From Amoebidium appalachense (taxonomy: Eukaryota > Ichthyosporea): a stretch of DNA of 64,000 nt. Shown piece after piece: positions 44,027-57,134 of this stretch. The stretch lies in the NCBI GenBank assembly GCA_963693365.1, contig CAVNZM010000002.1, positions 4,216,001 to 4,280,000 on the forward strand, in the 5' to 3' direction. Below the pieces are notes generated by a model that saw only the letters and a list, made by a program, of their open reading frames with translations, was not told where the DNA came from and did no database searches. The stretch's first letter is position 1, and each line of letters begins with the position of its first letter. The position numbers and the translations under genes were made by a program.

Positions 44027-44386
44027 CTGTAACATGAAGAGGATTTCTGGCGGGAAATTCACCAGAAAATATGTGTACTTTCTAGTGCGATGAACCACGA
44101 TAAGATTGCTTCATCAACAAGTCAAAGGTGCAGCAAAGAGAGCGTACATCTTTGAATCTCAAGTGAGTGCACAGGTCAAGATGCTAAATTCTCGCATTGA
44201 CTTGCATCCTTGTGTCTTCACGGGGACGAGCAACGTTTAGTTAAAAAGGTATTAAGTAAGAAGCACGGGTTCGAAGTGCATGTTGTTGAAAAAACAGGAG
44301 AATTCTTTGGGTGGGTCGGAGAAGGGTGGGGTGGCGGGGAGGGGGTGGGGAGGGGGGGAGGGGGGGGGGGGGGGGGGGGAGGAGGG

Positions 44387-44422
<36 letters not shown>

Positions 44423-45750
44423 GTTTGAGATTACCCCACGTCCCCCTGTGCCATCTTGAGTCACTTGGTTAGTTCACAGAGGCATGGTTATGAATGTGGT
44501 CCCTAATTGGTAAAGAAGAGTTTATAGCTATACCGTAGTCGGTCTGTTATGGACACAACATTATAGCCTACAGGTACATAGTTCAAGTGGACTTTGTGAC
44601 TGCTCGAGTTCGACGTGCCTGTGACGTAGATATACATCGAGTCACCCCAGACACGGAAGCCCCCCCAGATCAATAAACATCACGATGTAAATGGGGCTTC
44701 CGGGACATGGCGTCCTCAGTCTTTTCCTTGTCCAAAACATATTTCTTGTGAACGAAAGCTGTGACCATCCGTCCCCCATCCGACTTTCATCCGTGTTCAA
44801 ATTCATGTTCCCATCACATTTCGATGTCGCATGGTAGCAGAGAGGCCGTCACCGATGTCAATATGTAAAGCACCCGAAGGTTATTGGGTAGAAATGCGCG
44901 CGTAAACAGGATTGACCAACCAGAGTGCCTAAAGGTTTTCTATTTATGGTATGGTTCGGCTCATGCGCCGCAGTCTACCGGGACTCCTGCTAAAGTATCA
45001 TGGCTGTAACTTACGTGAAAACTTTGAACACTTGAGCGTCGAAATGCGTGAGCAAAAAAATATGCTCTTTTGTGGTATTAGAAATATACAATTGCTCAGA
45101 AAGCCACAATATATGCCTGCATGCCGCCTGGCTATGTGGCATCATATGTCGTGGTGGCAGTAAACAGGTTGTCGATATATTACTGAACTTCATCAGTGCT
45201 TTTTCTTTCCTTTTATAGATCTTGAAGCACCTGATTGGTACACGGTTGTTTCCCTAAACTCTAGAGGTCCGGAAATTTAGACCGGCTGGAAACAGGTTCA
45301 ACTAGCTTCCTATCGCATTATTGAAAAAATTGCCTTATACTTTTATCCCTAGTAGACTGTTACATTTAGCAATCATGAATCATTAGTTTTGAAGACAAGA
45401 TGCATATTTTGGTACTGTTATCAGCGACCAGGCAAGCAACCACACCAATCAAAAATATTTGTGTTCTTCGAAATTTCCGAAAGTTTAGGGCCTTTCCAAA
45501 TCATTGAGTCACGCCTTGATCAGAAGAACCAAACATGAATTATTATATTTGTGCGCCACGCTCAAGTATTTGTAAACATTAATAGCACACGTTATGCTCC
45601 ATAATTCGTGAATTACAGTGGCTGTTATCAAACAGCGTTGCATGCATTGTTAAAATACATAGTGCTTACTCTCTTCTCAGTGGCACACACCGTCATGCTT
45701 TGGACCCCCCTGGCGATGAGGCGAATGCGATCTCGTCAGGGCCGCTTCTG
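44027..45750. other. Divergent intergenic region
   Basis: This lies between the presumed 5' end of the minus-strand gene and the acyltransferase promoter. It contains a G-rich block (44325-44420), then ordinary AT-rich DNA with a small hairpin (CGGAAGCCCC at 44655 and its complement at about 44693). No ORF longer than about 70 codons has coding character. The first exon of the minus-strand gene may lie within it. Confidence 0.5.
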
Positions 45751-45790
45751 ATTGGTCAGTCAGATTCAGCAAGCAAGTATATAAAGGTGT
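45749..45790 (+). promoter_or_regulatory. Putative core promoter of the acyltransferase gene
   Basis: A GATTGGTC (inverted CCAAT box) at about 45750 and TATATAAAG at about 45778-45787 lie roughly 210 bases before the start codon. Spacing and order fit a TATA-type promoter. No experimental support is available from sequence. Confidence 0.45.
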
Positions 45791-45995
45791 GCTGGTGTGG
45801 CAAGTGGTTTTCATTCTGTACTTACCGAGCTTCCCTTCTCTGTGGGGTTTTCTTATTAGCTCTCCCCACATGCATGGTTTCTCCTAGGGGTCGTTACTAG
45901 AATTATCTTTTAGGTAGTGGAGGTGGACATTTCCATTGCATTGTATCAAGAGTTGTAGTGACCTCTGTTAGGTAGTTTGACAGCACAGTTACAAC

Positions 45996-46475
45996 ATGGC
46001 GCTAAGGCAACGAAAGGTTGCCTCTCTGGCAGAGTTTGAGACCCGCGCAGCTGCCCTGCTAAAGGAGGTGAGTGTGCAGTACTTAGAGGGTGTCGTTGAA
46101 ACGCAGCCAGCTTGCCAGCACTGTTTTGTTGTGGTTTCTTAAGTGATGCAAGCTTAATGCTACGCGTTTGACTAGGGGAGCCCATTCGACTCCGAGTCTC
46201 ATTGCACTGTTCAGACGTTCAGACAGCACCTTCTCTCGTTCTTCTCTTCTTGAGCCATGACCTATCTTAGGTCCTGGTACAGCAGCAGGAAATGGGTCGA
46301 GGAGGGTTGGCGATGGAACGAAGAGCTGTGGGGAAGAGGGGGGAAGGGGAGGGGGGGGGGGGAGGGGGCAACCACCACCTCCTAGTCCAGTTGACTCTTG
46401 CATGCGAGCCTGGCTGAGTGAATGTATACAAATGTACAAGAGGCCGTGGTGTTGAGAACGCCAGCCACAGCCCCC

Positions 46476-46522
<47 letters not shown>

Positions 46523-47848
46523 TCTCTCTCCCGCTCCCTTCCTCACTCCCTTTTCCTCTTTCCCCCACATCTCTCGTCCCTCCCCTTTCTTCTCGATCCC
46601 TTCCCCCCCCTCCCCTCCCCACCCCCGCTCACCCAAGTCCACCCGTCCGCCCACCTACCCACCCACTCACCCACCCCAACCGGTTATGCTTTCAATTCAC
46701 TTGAGTCCATCTCTCCCAGGTTGAGGCGTTGAAGGACCCTACCCACAGTGTCAAGAGGGTATACCACAGCAAACTTGAGCTCCTGCGCATGGACATTGCA
46801 GAACACGTGCAGACACGTACGTGCTAAAACCCCCCCCTCCCCTTCTTCCCCCCTTCTCTACTTCCCCCCCCCCCTCCCCACCCTCCCTCCCCTCTTCCCT
46901 GCTATCCACCTGCCCACTCTCCACCCAGTCATGCAGCACAAACGCATAAGCTTTAATGCATCTGGCACAACCACACGACAGAGTGCATTTTGTGGCTTCG
47001 CAACCTCCTCCCTCCTCCCCCCCCCCTCCCCCCCCGCGACCCCTCTCCCCTCGCCCTCTCCTCACCCCCACGATCTCACTTTCCCTTCTCACCTCCCCCA
47101 GAACCTTGACAAAGAGTTGCATGTGTTTGTCCTCATTCTTTTTCTTCATTGCCCATACCATACTGCTGGTCTGATGATTGATTTTTGCGTGTTACTCGCG
47201 TAGGACTCCCTCTCTACCTCCTCACCCCTCCCCCCCCCCCCCCCCCCCCCCCCCCCGCCGCCGCCGCCGCCTCTTCCCCCATCACTCAAGTGATACTACT
47301 TTCTTGCCCCTGCTTGTGAGCACGATCTAGGGAAAAACAAAACATAAAGGCCAAGCCGAAGCATAGTTTTCAGACCAAATAAGAAAATATACAATTGTGC
47401 AGTACGACTTGCTTTTGCCGGTTTGAGCTTCATTCCTACCTGCTGAAGTGTAAGGTATGCACACAAGTTACCATGTCGAGAGCAATAAGAGAAAGCATCA
47501 ATCAAAAGGGTGACCCTTTGCTCGATCGCGATGGTACCAACCAAGTTTCCGCTAGCTCTGTCGCTTTCAGTGGACACGGGCAAAGATGATAAAACTTTTA
47601 ACCACCCATTATTCGAAGGCACCGACCAAACTTTACTCACACTGTTTCTACTTTCAGTTGACATGGGCAAAGATGCCAAAGCATCAGTTGGAAAGAAGGA
47701 GGAGGAGCCTTTGTCGCCCGAGAGAAAGGCGCTGAATGAACTGGACCAGAAACTGGCGGCTGCAGAGGAACCACTGTCTCTTATTTCGAAAAAGAACAAT
47801 GGGTATGTCTCTCTCTCTCTCTCCCTCTCTCTCCCTCTCTCTCTCTCT

Positions 47849-47926
<78 letters not shown>

Positions 47927-48076
47927 TAGAGTTTATACATGTGCAAACTGATAATGGTTATGAAGGTGTGGGTGGGTGTGGGCCTGTGTGTGTGGGCTGG
48001 TGTGGGCTTGTTTGTTGGGTGTGTTTCAGGGGGAAGTTGTGTATGGGTGCGTGTGTTTTTTGTTTTTTTTGTTTTG

Positions 48077-48116
<40 letters not shown>

Positions 48117-48568
48117 ACCGTGATGTTAATCTGTAGGTTCACCAGACGGAGATATTTTGCTGTCCACCATCATTCTCTCTTCCCCATCCTCCTCTCATGG
48201 ACCCTGTCTTCCTACCCCCCCCCCCCCCCCCCCCCCTACCCCCCCCCCCCCCCCCCCCGCCGTCGCCTCCCCCCCTTTCCGTCCCTCTTCACCAGCACCG
48301 TGCCTTACATCTGGATTTTTTTCTCGTCCTGTTTAAGACATGCAATACAACTGTTCATGGCCAGCTGTTTTTCCCTTCCCCCCCCCCCCCCCCCCTCCCC
48401 CCTCCCCCCCCCCCCCCCCCCCCCCGGCGCTCCCCGGGTATGTGTGTGTGGGGGGGGGGGGGGGGGGGGGGAGGGGGGGGGAGCAGGCAAACACACACAA
48501 AACCCACACACATTCACACATACCCGTCCATTCTGTGCTTTCATTCACACATATTAGACTGGGCACAT

Positions 48569-48613
<45 letters not shown>

Positions 48614-50039
48614 CATACCGACTATAGATGCCTTGTTTAGGCTTGTGTATCGCCTCCCACCCATGTTTAGTATGTTGCCAAATGTGGCATAGCTTGTACT
48701 TCTTTCTTTTTCTTTTGCCTTTTTTGACGCTAATCTCCTACCCCCCCACCCAGGCCGCTTGTGATTCTTGACTTCATTGCACTGATGATCTACACCTTTG
48801 GTATTGCCATGCCCCTCATGTGGTGTGTGGTGCCCCTCAGGTTGCTCGTATGTCTCCCCATCCTCCCCCTATCCCCCCCCCCCCCCCCCCTCCCTCCCCC
48901 CTTTCCCTTCCCCCCCCCCCCCCCCCCCGCCCCCGCCCCCTGCGGCCCCCCCCCCCCCTCCTCCTATACACACACACACATTAGACTTACACACTCCAGC
49001 ACACCCACCCATCCACCAATGCAACACTCTCTCCTACCCCACCCTCCCCGGCTCACTTCCTTACATGCTTTCATATACACACACTCGCTCACGCACAGGT
49101 GGTGGTTCTCCTTTTCCTTCTTCCCTATTACCTCCCCCCCCCCCCCCCCCCCCCCCCCCCCTCGGACGGACGTGAATGGGTTGAAGCTCGGGTACTGTAA
49201 ATAAGTTGGGACCCGTTCTGAGGATTTGCTCCACTTGTGGCGTGCTCGTTGCGTGTGCTCCTATCTGCTTAACCTGCATCGTGTTGTCCGTTAGTAAATG
49301 TATAATTCGAACTCTGTAACACACTCTATCCCCCCCCCCCTCCCCCCCACCACCACCAAAAACAAAATAAAAAATCCACCACTACCACCATATAAAAGAA
49401 AGAATGGAAGCACAAGGGTATTCCTAGAAAATGGGGCCTGCTTATGTTGCATACTACGTGTTGTTGGTGTGCCATACCTCCATGTTGGCCTTTGCATGTG
49501 TCCTGCGCCGTGTTTCTTGTTGTTTCCTCTAGTTTAATTCGTGCCGGGTTCAGTCCCCTCCCTCCCCCCACCTCTGCAGAGGACGGGCTTTACTTGTGAT
49601 GCATACTCTTCAAACGCTTTCCTTGTCTGCAATATCTGCATCGTGTTGTCCGTCATGAATGTATACTAAAATGCATTAGATAGCCTAGTTTGTTTTGTAT
49701 TGTCTGTTAAAGATGTATCCTTAGCACTCTGTAACTCACTTTACGATCCCCCTCCCCCCCCCCCCCCCCCCCCCCCCAATCCCGATCCCTCCCCCCCCCC
49801 CCCCCCTTCTCAGCACCCCCTCTTGCGCAAACTGGGGGTGCACAACAACTACCTGCCTGTGGACATGAGCACAAAACTGTTTGCCATCGGCTTCGTGGCT
49901 GTCTCGGGCACAAGCATGGTGGTCGAAGGGGCCGAACACGTCGGTATGTGACCCACATAATGTTATTTATATGGCCATGCCGTTTTTTTTTTATTTCCCC
50001 CTTCCTCTTTAGTGACGGTGGTGTTTGGGGAAGAAGAGA

Positions 50040-50071
<32 letters not shown>

Positions 50072-50100
50072 GAGAATGGACATGCAAATTTTGCATTTTT

Positions 50101-50131
<31 letters not shown>

Positions 50132-50513
50132 GGGGGAGAATGAATGGATGGATGAAAGTAGTGACTAAGGATGGGTGGGTTTTCCATGGTCGGTTGGTTG
50201 ACATCCATGCAAAATCCAGGGATTATGACACGGGCCACATCGATGAACTAATATTAAGTCCCCCTTTTCAAACACATTGAGGCCTCTGTTGATCGCAAAA
50301 ACGGACACTTTTCGGTCGTTAATGCAATCAACTGACTGGGTGTGTGTTTGGGAGCAGACAAGAGGCAGAACTACGTGTGCATGTTCACCCACGCAAGCAA
50401 CCTCGACCCCTGGGCCGTGCAGGCTGGTTGCTCGACATCCTTCAAGTGGATCGGTAAGACACACCCATGCTTACTCGTACATGTAGATGGATTGTGGAAG
50501 GGAAAGGGGGGAA

Positions 50514-50553
<40 letters not shown>

Positions 50554-50637
50554 GTGTTCGACAGAAAAGTGTGAACGAGTCTAGAGTTGGTGAAAGCTGT
50601 GTAGGCTCAACCACCTACCCAGGTTTTTTTTTTTTTT

Positions 50638-50682
<45 letters not shown>

Positions 50683-53254
50683 TATATCCCAATGTCCAGC
50701 AAAGCAAGTTGCTTATCCTAGCCAATCAAATCACAAGGAATGCATATTTTCAACCAATCAAGTCACAAACTTATTCAACCCTTGCAACTACTGCATGACC
50801 GAACCATCTAGATGTCGAGGCCTCGAGAAAGGTCCCGCGCAGCCCGCAATCCTTTTGTCACCACCACACATACACAAGGATAGTCCTGAAATGCACCTGG
50901 CGCTCAAAATTCACTTATACTATTTTTGGGGCTCGATCAGCGCAAGACGTACGTCAGGCTACCTTAGTATGTTGGTACGTCAGGCGCAGATATTCAATTT
51001 CAAAGGAATGGAGGTCTCCAATTCACTCACTAACCCATTACCTTTGGGCGTTACAACCATACAGCCACCTTGACTTACAAAGCTAACAAATACTGACATG
51101 ACATGCATGTATGTCTGCACATACACGCAAACATATATGTTAACATAACAAACATACCTGCGCATGCACACGCACACACTCACACACACACATGCACACA
51201 CACATATGCACATGCACACATGCATACACACAAAGGCAAGTAATTCCTTTCACACTTGCACGTATTGCATTCACATGCATGTAAACACAACTGCAAGCAC
51301 ACATGCCCCTGTGCGTACACAATAGACATGCAAACACAATGCATACTCCCGCATACACACTCCACGCACACACAAGATACAGACAAATAAAGCCACACAT
51401 GCCTTAACACGCACACTCATAAGCACGCGCGCGCACACGCACGTACACACAAACACACACACATGCACACACGTACACACGTACCCACACACACGTACAC
51501 ACACGTACAGGCAAGAAGGTGCTGTTCATGATCCCAATCTTTGGTTGGCTGATGAGCGCCCAGGGCCACTTTGCCATCGATCGGTCCAATCAGAAACGTG
51601 CAATCGAGACTCTTGACTCTGTGGTTAGAGCCATCCACAAGTACAAACGATCAATCGCAATCTCCCCCGAGGGCACCAGGTTACACTGCCCCCCCCCCCC
51701 CCCCCCCCCCGGTGCGTGCAGAGGATGTATTCTGCTCATGTTGCATACTACGCGTTGCTGACGTTGCATGCTAATACGTCTGCTTTTGCATGTGTTCTGC
51801 ACCGTGCTTCTCATCGTGTAGTTGTACTTAATACTGTGTTCTGCACCGTGCTTCTCATCGTGTAGTATGTACTTAATACTGTGTTCTGCACCGTGCTTCT
51901 CATCGTGTAGTTGTACTTAATACTGTGTTCTGCACCGTGCTTCTCATCGTGTAGTTGTACTTAATACTGTGTTCTGCACCGTGCTTCTCATCGTGTAGTT
52001 GTACTTAATACTGTGTTCTGCACCGTGCTTCTCATCGTGTAGTTGTACTTAATACTGTGTTCTGCACCGTGCTTCTCATCGTGTAGTTGTACTTAATACT
52101 GTGTTCTGCACCGTGCTTCTCATCGTGTAGTTGTACTTAATACTGTGTTCTGCACCGTGCTTCTCATCGTGTAGTTGTACTTAATACTGTGTTCTGCACC
52201 GTGCTTCTCATCGTGTAGTTGTACTTAATACTGTGTTCTGCACCGTGCTTCTCATCGTGTAGTTGTACTTAATACTGTGTTCTGCACCGTGCTTCTCATC
52301 GTGTAGTTGTACTTAATACTGTGTTCTGCACCGTGCTTCTCATCGTGTAGTTGTACTTAATACTGTGTTCTGCACCGTGCTTCTCATCGTGTAGTTGTAC
52401 TTAATACTGTGTTCTGCACCGTGCTTCTCATCGTGTAGTTGTACTTAATACTGTGTTTGCACCGTGCTTCTCATCGTGTAGTTGTACTTAATACTGTGTT
52501 CTGCACCGTGCTTCTCATCGTGTAGTTGTACTTAATACTGTGTTCTGCACCGTGCTTCTCATCGTGTAGTTGTACTTAATACTGTGTTCTGCACCGTGCT
52601 TCTCATCGTGTAGTTGTACTTAATACTGTGTTCTGCACCCCAACCCCCCTCCCCCCTCTTTGAGCCTCGAGGGCGTGTAAGGTGCCTCTCACCCTTCGTT
52701 TTTCCATTTAGTCTGTTTTCTGTCATTTGATGCTTTCTCTGCTGTGTGTACCCCTTCCCTCCTGGTTAAAATAAACACAGCCGTCGTTTGAATTGCATTT
52801 GCGGAATTGGGCAAAACATCGTTCTTGGGATCGGAAACGACGTGGTTGCCATAAATGGAGTTTTGCAGAGTTTGGTTTTGGGGCGGTAGTGTAAGTGTCG
52901 TCTTCTCGTTTTTTTTTTTTTTTTTGTTTTTTTTGGAAGAAAGGGGTGTGGGGAGGGAGGGGGGGGTCTTACGATGTATGGGGGGTCGTATTATGCATTC
53001 TAGTTTCACTCTAGGTTTTTTTCCCAAATGTATTGTTTTTGTTTTTGTGAAGGGAGGGGGGAGGGGGAGGGGGGAGGGGGGGCGGGGGGGTCTCCATCAG
53101 TAACTTCATTGGCTCACTCACGGCTTCTTGTTTCCTCAGAGCACGCAAAGGGCAGCTGGGGCCGTTCAAGAAGGGTCCCTTCCATACCACCGTGAAGGTA
53201 GGGGTTTAGGGGGGGGGGGGTATTTGAATGTTTTGGCTTATATGATGGGTGGGT

Positions 53255-53321
<67 letters not shown>

Positions 53322-53382
53322 GGGGTATATGGAAAAGTGATGTCTGGTTTTTTTTTTTGTTTTTTTTTTGGGGGGGGGGGGG

Positions 53383-53415
<33 letters not shown>

Positions 53416-53879
53416 GCAAGGATATTGCTATCGTTGTCAGGTCATAAAAGTAGGTGGAGGTGAGAAAATGAAGGAAAGAGGGGCCTAGGAAGGGAATCAC
53501 GAACTGTGGTTTTTGATTGGAGCAATCAGGCCTTTCATGCCTCTAGCTGGATCTTTGTTATACGATTGGCTGGCTGCCCTGGGGTTAGAAGTAGCGATGG
53601 CGGTGGGTTTTTGATGGTAAGCCTAAAAGGGTCCCTCCTTATTTTTGACTTGTATTTTTTATCATTTTGAATCACTTATGTGTTTGTTTATTGATTTTTA
53701 TGCTATTTATTCCCCCCCATCCCCCCCCCCCCCCCCCCCCCTTCCAGACAAGGCTTCCCGTTCTCCCCGTTGTGGTCATCAATGCGTATGAGCGCTGGCC
53801 CCCGGGCCAGCTTGCTCCTTCCCCTGGCACCATCGTCATTCGGTATTGAACCCCCCCCCCCCCCCCCCCTCTCCCCCCC

Positions 53880-53933
<54 letters not shown>

Positions 53934-54752
53934 GCTCCCAGCAGTGGGACCTGCCTGTTATAGTTGAAGCAACTTGGAATGGGTTGGGAACCATGCGCAA
54001 GAGGGCGAAAAAGGCAAACGATGTTCTCAGTGTGGAGGCTAATGAACCCCTTGATGATCGTGTCTGTAATGTGTCGTCTGGCCTACGTCGACGTGGTTTC
54101 TTTATTGTGTTTTTGTAGTTTCTCTGTTGTGTTTCTGTATTTTCTCTATTGTGTTTTTGTATCTTCTCTATTGTGTTTCTGATTTTCTCTATTGTGTTGT
54201 TGTATTTCTGTCTTCTCCCCCTTTTTTTTGCCAACCGTACCCGTACAAACGCAGACAAATCAACCGCCATTCGCCCTCCCTCCCTCCCCTTCCCCTCCCT
54301 CTCTCCTTTTCTTTTTTTTTCTTTCCAGTCTTCTCGTCTCTTGCTCGTTGGAGGTTTGCACTTACGCTTGCTCGAACCTACCCGAGTTTGCCATATATGG
54401 CAGATTCTAAGGGGGAATATGGTCGATTGATTAACTTCAATATGTGGTGGTATCAACGTTATTCTTCCTGTGTCTTTTTCTTCCATGTTTCCTGCCCTCC
54501 AATGCATTGCATAACCCCCTTCTTCCTCAGAGCAAATTTACGTTTGTGTGTGTGTGTGTGCGCGCGCGCGCGCATGCGCGCCTGCACACGGGCGCGCCAC
54601 GTGGTGATGATAATAAATATGAATTAATAAATAATCATTGACATGTTTTTCTGCCACAGGTACCTCAAGCCCCTGGACTTCCCCGACACCGCCGAGGTCC
54701 ACGATCTGATTAATCCTGTCCGCCGTGTAATCCTGGAGGCTACCGTATGTTT

Positions 54753-54800
<48 letters not shown>

Positions 54801-55729
54801 GGGGAGGGAAAGAGGGGGAGTAATGGTGGTGGTGGTAGGGAAAGCATTGGGTGGGGGAGAGGTGGTGGTGGGGGGGGGGGGGGGGGTCTTATTTTATTTC
54901 TTTTAAGGAGACTTGGGGGATGGTTGTCAAATAAAAATTGGGGGTGCGCAGCCGATCAAGATCGACCAAATTCCATAATTGATCCAGTCGGTCGATCGAG
55001 CCTGGAAGGTCCGAAAATTCAACTTTCAATATAAACCCATGTCATTTGTGAGAGAATGAACGCAGAAACTTACCCTGAAAAAAAAATTCCTACTAATAAA
55101 GTCGGGGGTAATTACATAATGGATGTTGATGTGTGTCAGCCCTTGGAAAAATCGATTTCTACCCCCTCCATATATGCTTACGCTAAGCGATAACGGGCAG
55201 CTCGAACCAGATTTTTTCACTGGTAGACTTACATAATCCTAACTAACCAACCCCCACTTTATAATCAAAATTTCAGTTTCTCCCCCAGTTTCTGCGTTCA
55301 TTCTCTCACAAATGACATGGGGTTTATATTGAAGGTTGAATTTTCGGACCTTCCGGCCTCGATTGACCGACTGGATCAATTATGATATTTGGTCGATCTT
55401 GATCGGCTGCGCACCCCCAATTTTTATTTGAAAACCATCCCCCAAGTCTCCTTAATTTTACTATTTCATTTGATTTATTAAATTTGTTTCGTTCTTTTTT
55501 TTTGGGGGGGGGGGGGAGGGGGGGGAGGCTCGGGTGCTTTTGTGTGCGCTCTGCAACTTCAGAACGTGCTGTTGGTCATGAATTTGTACTTGATCGTAAT
55601 TTTTGTATTTGCATTCTTGATTCTTTCCCACACATATTCGTTGTCTATGCTTTGCAAAATATGCATTGTGTTCTCCGTCATGAATGTGTACTTAGCATTC
55701 TTTAGCATTCTGTGACGCTTTCAACCCCT

Positions 55730-55760
<31 letters not shown>

Positions 55761-55968
55761 AAAGAAAAGCAGGGACTGGCCGCTAAGGGTAGGTATGCAT
55801 GGTATGTACTGAAGAATGTGTGGTATGCAGGATGACATCAGCAAGGTGCCTGAGCCGGAGGCCGCCGGGGCCGTTCAGACCCTGTTCAGCGTGCTGCTGA
55901 ACATAATGTTGCTGTTTGTGCCCTACCTGTGGTACATGATGTTCCAGTATGTCATGCAGAAGTGGTAG
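45996..55968 (+). CDS. 1-acylglycerol-3-phosphate O-acyltransferase (PlsC/AGPAT family)
   Basis: Eleven exons join in frame to 392 residues: 45996-46067, 46720-46816, 47658-47802, 48754-48847, 49814-49943, 50358-50453, 51511-51679, 53140-53197, 53748-53842, 54660-54744 and 55831-55968. AGPAT enzymes transfer an acyl chain to lysophosphatidate to make phosphatidate, usually in the ER. Motif I is THASNLDPW (the HX4D charge relay), motif II QGHFAIDRSN, motif III ISPEGTR, split exactly at the Arg codon by intron 7, and motif IV LPVLPVVV. A charged coiled N-terminus precedes hydrophobic segments in exon 4 (ALMIYTFGIAMPLMWCVVPL) and exon 5, and a C-terminal membrane helix (SVLLNIMLLFVPYLWYMMF). The start is the first ATG after a TATA box. 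Motif I has THASN rather than the common NHQS. Introns carry a minisatellite, a TTAA-bounded palindrome and poly-C repeats. Confidence 0.92.
47813..47923 (+). repeat. (CT)n then (GT)n microsatellite
   Basis: A CT-rich tract is followed by about 35 GT repeats, directly after the donor of acyltransferase exon 3. Confidence 0.9.
49163..49330 (+). repeat. Poly-C-tailed short repeat, copy D
   Basis: It shares GGTTGAAGCTCGGGTACTGT, GAGGATTTGCTCC and CTGCATCGTGTTGTCCG with the family, ends ACTCTGTAACACACTCTAT and continues as C runs. It lies in an intron of the acyltransferase gene. Confidence 0.7.
49434..49560 (+). repeat. Poly-C-tailed short repeat, diverged copy E
   Basis: The GCTTATGTTGCATACTACG and CCGTGTTTCTTG blocks correspond to the middle of the family. 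The copy runs into CCCCTCCCTCCCCCC. Confidence 0.5.
49579..49748 (+). repeat. Poly-C-tailed short repeat, copy F
   Basis: It contains GAGGACGGGCTTTACTTG, GATGCATACTC and CTGCATCGTGTTGTCCG, ends CTGTAACTCACTTTACGAT and passes into a C run (49748-49777). Confidence 0.7.
51718..51790 (+). repeat. Poly-C-tailed short repeat, 5' part adjoining the minisatellite
   Basis: GAGGATGTATTCTGCTCATG and GCATACTACG match the middle of the family. The copy leads without a break into the 44-bp tandem array, whose unit resembles the rest of the family sequence. Confidence 0.6.
51791..52638 (+). repeat. 44-bp minisatellite, about 19 copies
   Basis: The unit begins TGTGTTCTGCACCGTGC and ends TTGTACTTAATAC. Copies are nearly identical: the second has one extra base (GTAGTATG) and one near 52453 lacks one (TGTGTTTGC). 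The array ends in CACCCCAACCCCCCTCCC, that is, in a C-rich tail. It lies in the intron after the EGTR-encoding exon of the acyltransferase. Confidence 0.95.
53255..53413 (+). repeat. T-run/G-run pairs
   Basis: Two successive blocks of a long T run followed by a long G run lie in the short intron between acyltransferase exons 8 and 9. Confidence 0.9.
54111..54212 (+). repeat. Imperfect minisatellite of about 22 bases, TTTCTCTATTGTGTT
   Basis: About four to five head-to-tail copies of a 21-23 base unit (TTTCTCTATTGTGTTTTTGTA and variants) lie in intron 9 of the acyltransferase gene. Confidence 0.8.
54903..55455. mobile_element. Long-palindrome element bounded by TTAA (MITE-like)
   Basis: Arms of about 165 bases, 54907-55072 and 55285-55451, are near-perfect reverse complements. 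They begin GGAGACTTGGGGGATGG and end CCATCCCCCAAGTCTCC. The outer flanks are TTAA on both sides (54903-54906 and 55452-55455), the target duplicated by piggyBac-type transposases. The core of about 210 bases has no ORF. It lies in the last intron of the acyltransferase gene. Being non-coding, it would depend on a transposase elsewhere. Confidence 0.85.
55628..55726 (+). repeat. Poly-C-tailed short repeat, copy H
   Basis: The GCATTGTGTTCTCCGTCATGAATG block and a GTGACGCTTTCAA end match the family 3' half. A C run (55727-55753) follows. It is in the last intron of the acyltransferase gene. Confidence 0.7.
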
Positions 55969-56898
55969 ACTAGTGGGTGTGGCGGCGGTACATCGTGTTC
56001 CAGTTTCGCGTGCAATAGCGGTAGATTTGCACCATGTGTGCCGCTGGAGTGTGTGCGCCTCTGAACCTCATGTGCTGTTATCAAACCGGTTTCGGAACGG
56101 GGTACTCCGGTGGTGACGCTATGGTTGTGTGTGTGCGTCTTTAATTTGGAGTTTGTAGTTGTTGATGGGACCTTTAGGGATGTAACAGAAGTTAAAGATG
56201 TTGCTGTGTTATGTTGCTATTGCATTGTGTTGACATGTGTAGTGTTTTGGTGGTGGGCACAAGGCATGATGGGGTGTGTTTTTCCTATTATACCTCGTGA
56301 TTTTTCGGTATGCGCTTTCAAATGATATTTAATAATGATGTCTTATGATGCTGCCGTATGTGCTGTTGTGGTGATATGTAAGTGCCAAGTGGCAGTGTTT
56401 TGTGGAGGACTAGGATGCCTACTGGTGTGTAGTCAAATGTGCGTGCGTGTTATAGTACATAGACGAGCTAGTGTGATGTAACATTTTTCTACAGGAGGAA
56501 AAGCAGCAGGCAACCGACATAGAGGTTGCATGCATGGTGTTGGTAAATGCAACTCGCTCGTTTTACGATGCAACAGTACCTTAGTGCACACAGTACTGAT
56601 GTGTACATTAGCTGTGTGTTTTTGGCCTGTTCTGGGCTGATGCTAAGATTAAGCTTAAGCTCAGAACACCAGAAGTTAAATTTAGCTGATGCTTTTACCT
56701 CTATAGTCAGATTGTGTTGCTTAGTCGTGTGTGGATGGTGCATATTGCTTTCACTCCTCTGTAGTTGTCGTGTAAGCATGTGTTTGCATGCAGTGATAGG
56801 GAAGCAGCATGTCCATGCCTGGTGTAATGGGTGTGTAGAATAAATGTATGAGAAATTCTCCGCTGAGCCCCCCCCCCCCCCCCCCCCTCTCTCCCCCC

Positions 56899-56955
<57 letters not shown>

Positions 56956-57095
56956 ACCACCACCACCACCACACACACACACACACACAACCACCACCAC
57001 CACCACTACACATGCCCGCGCACGCGCGCGCGCACACACACACACACACACATGTACACATACCCCACCACCACTACACGCGCACGCTCGCGCAT

Positions 57096-57134
<39 letters not shown>

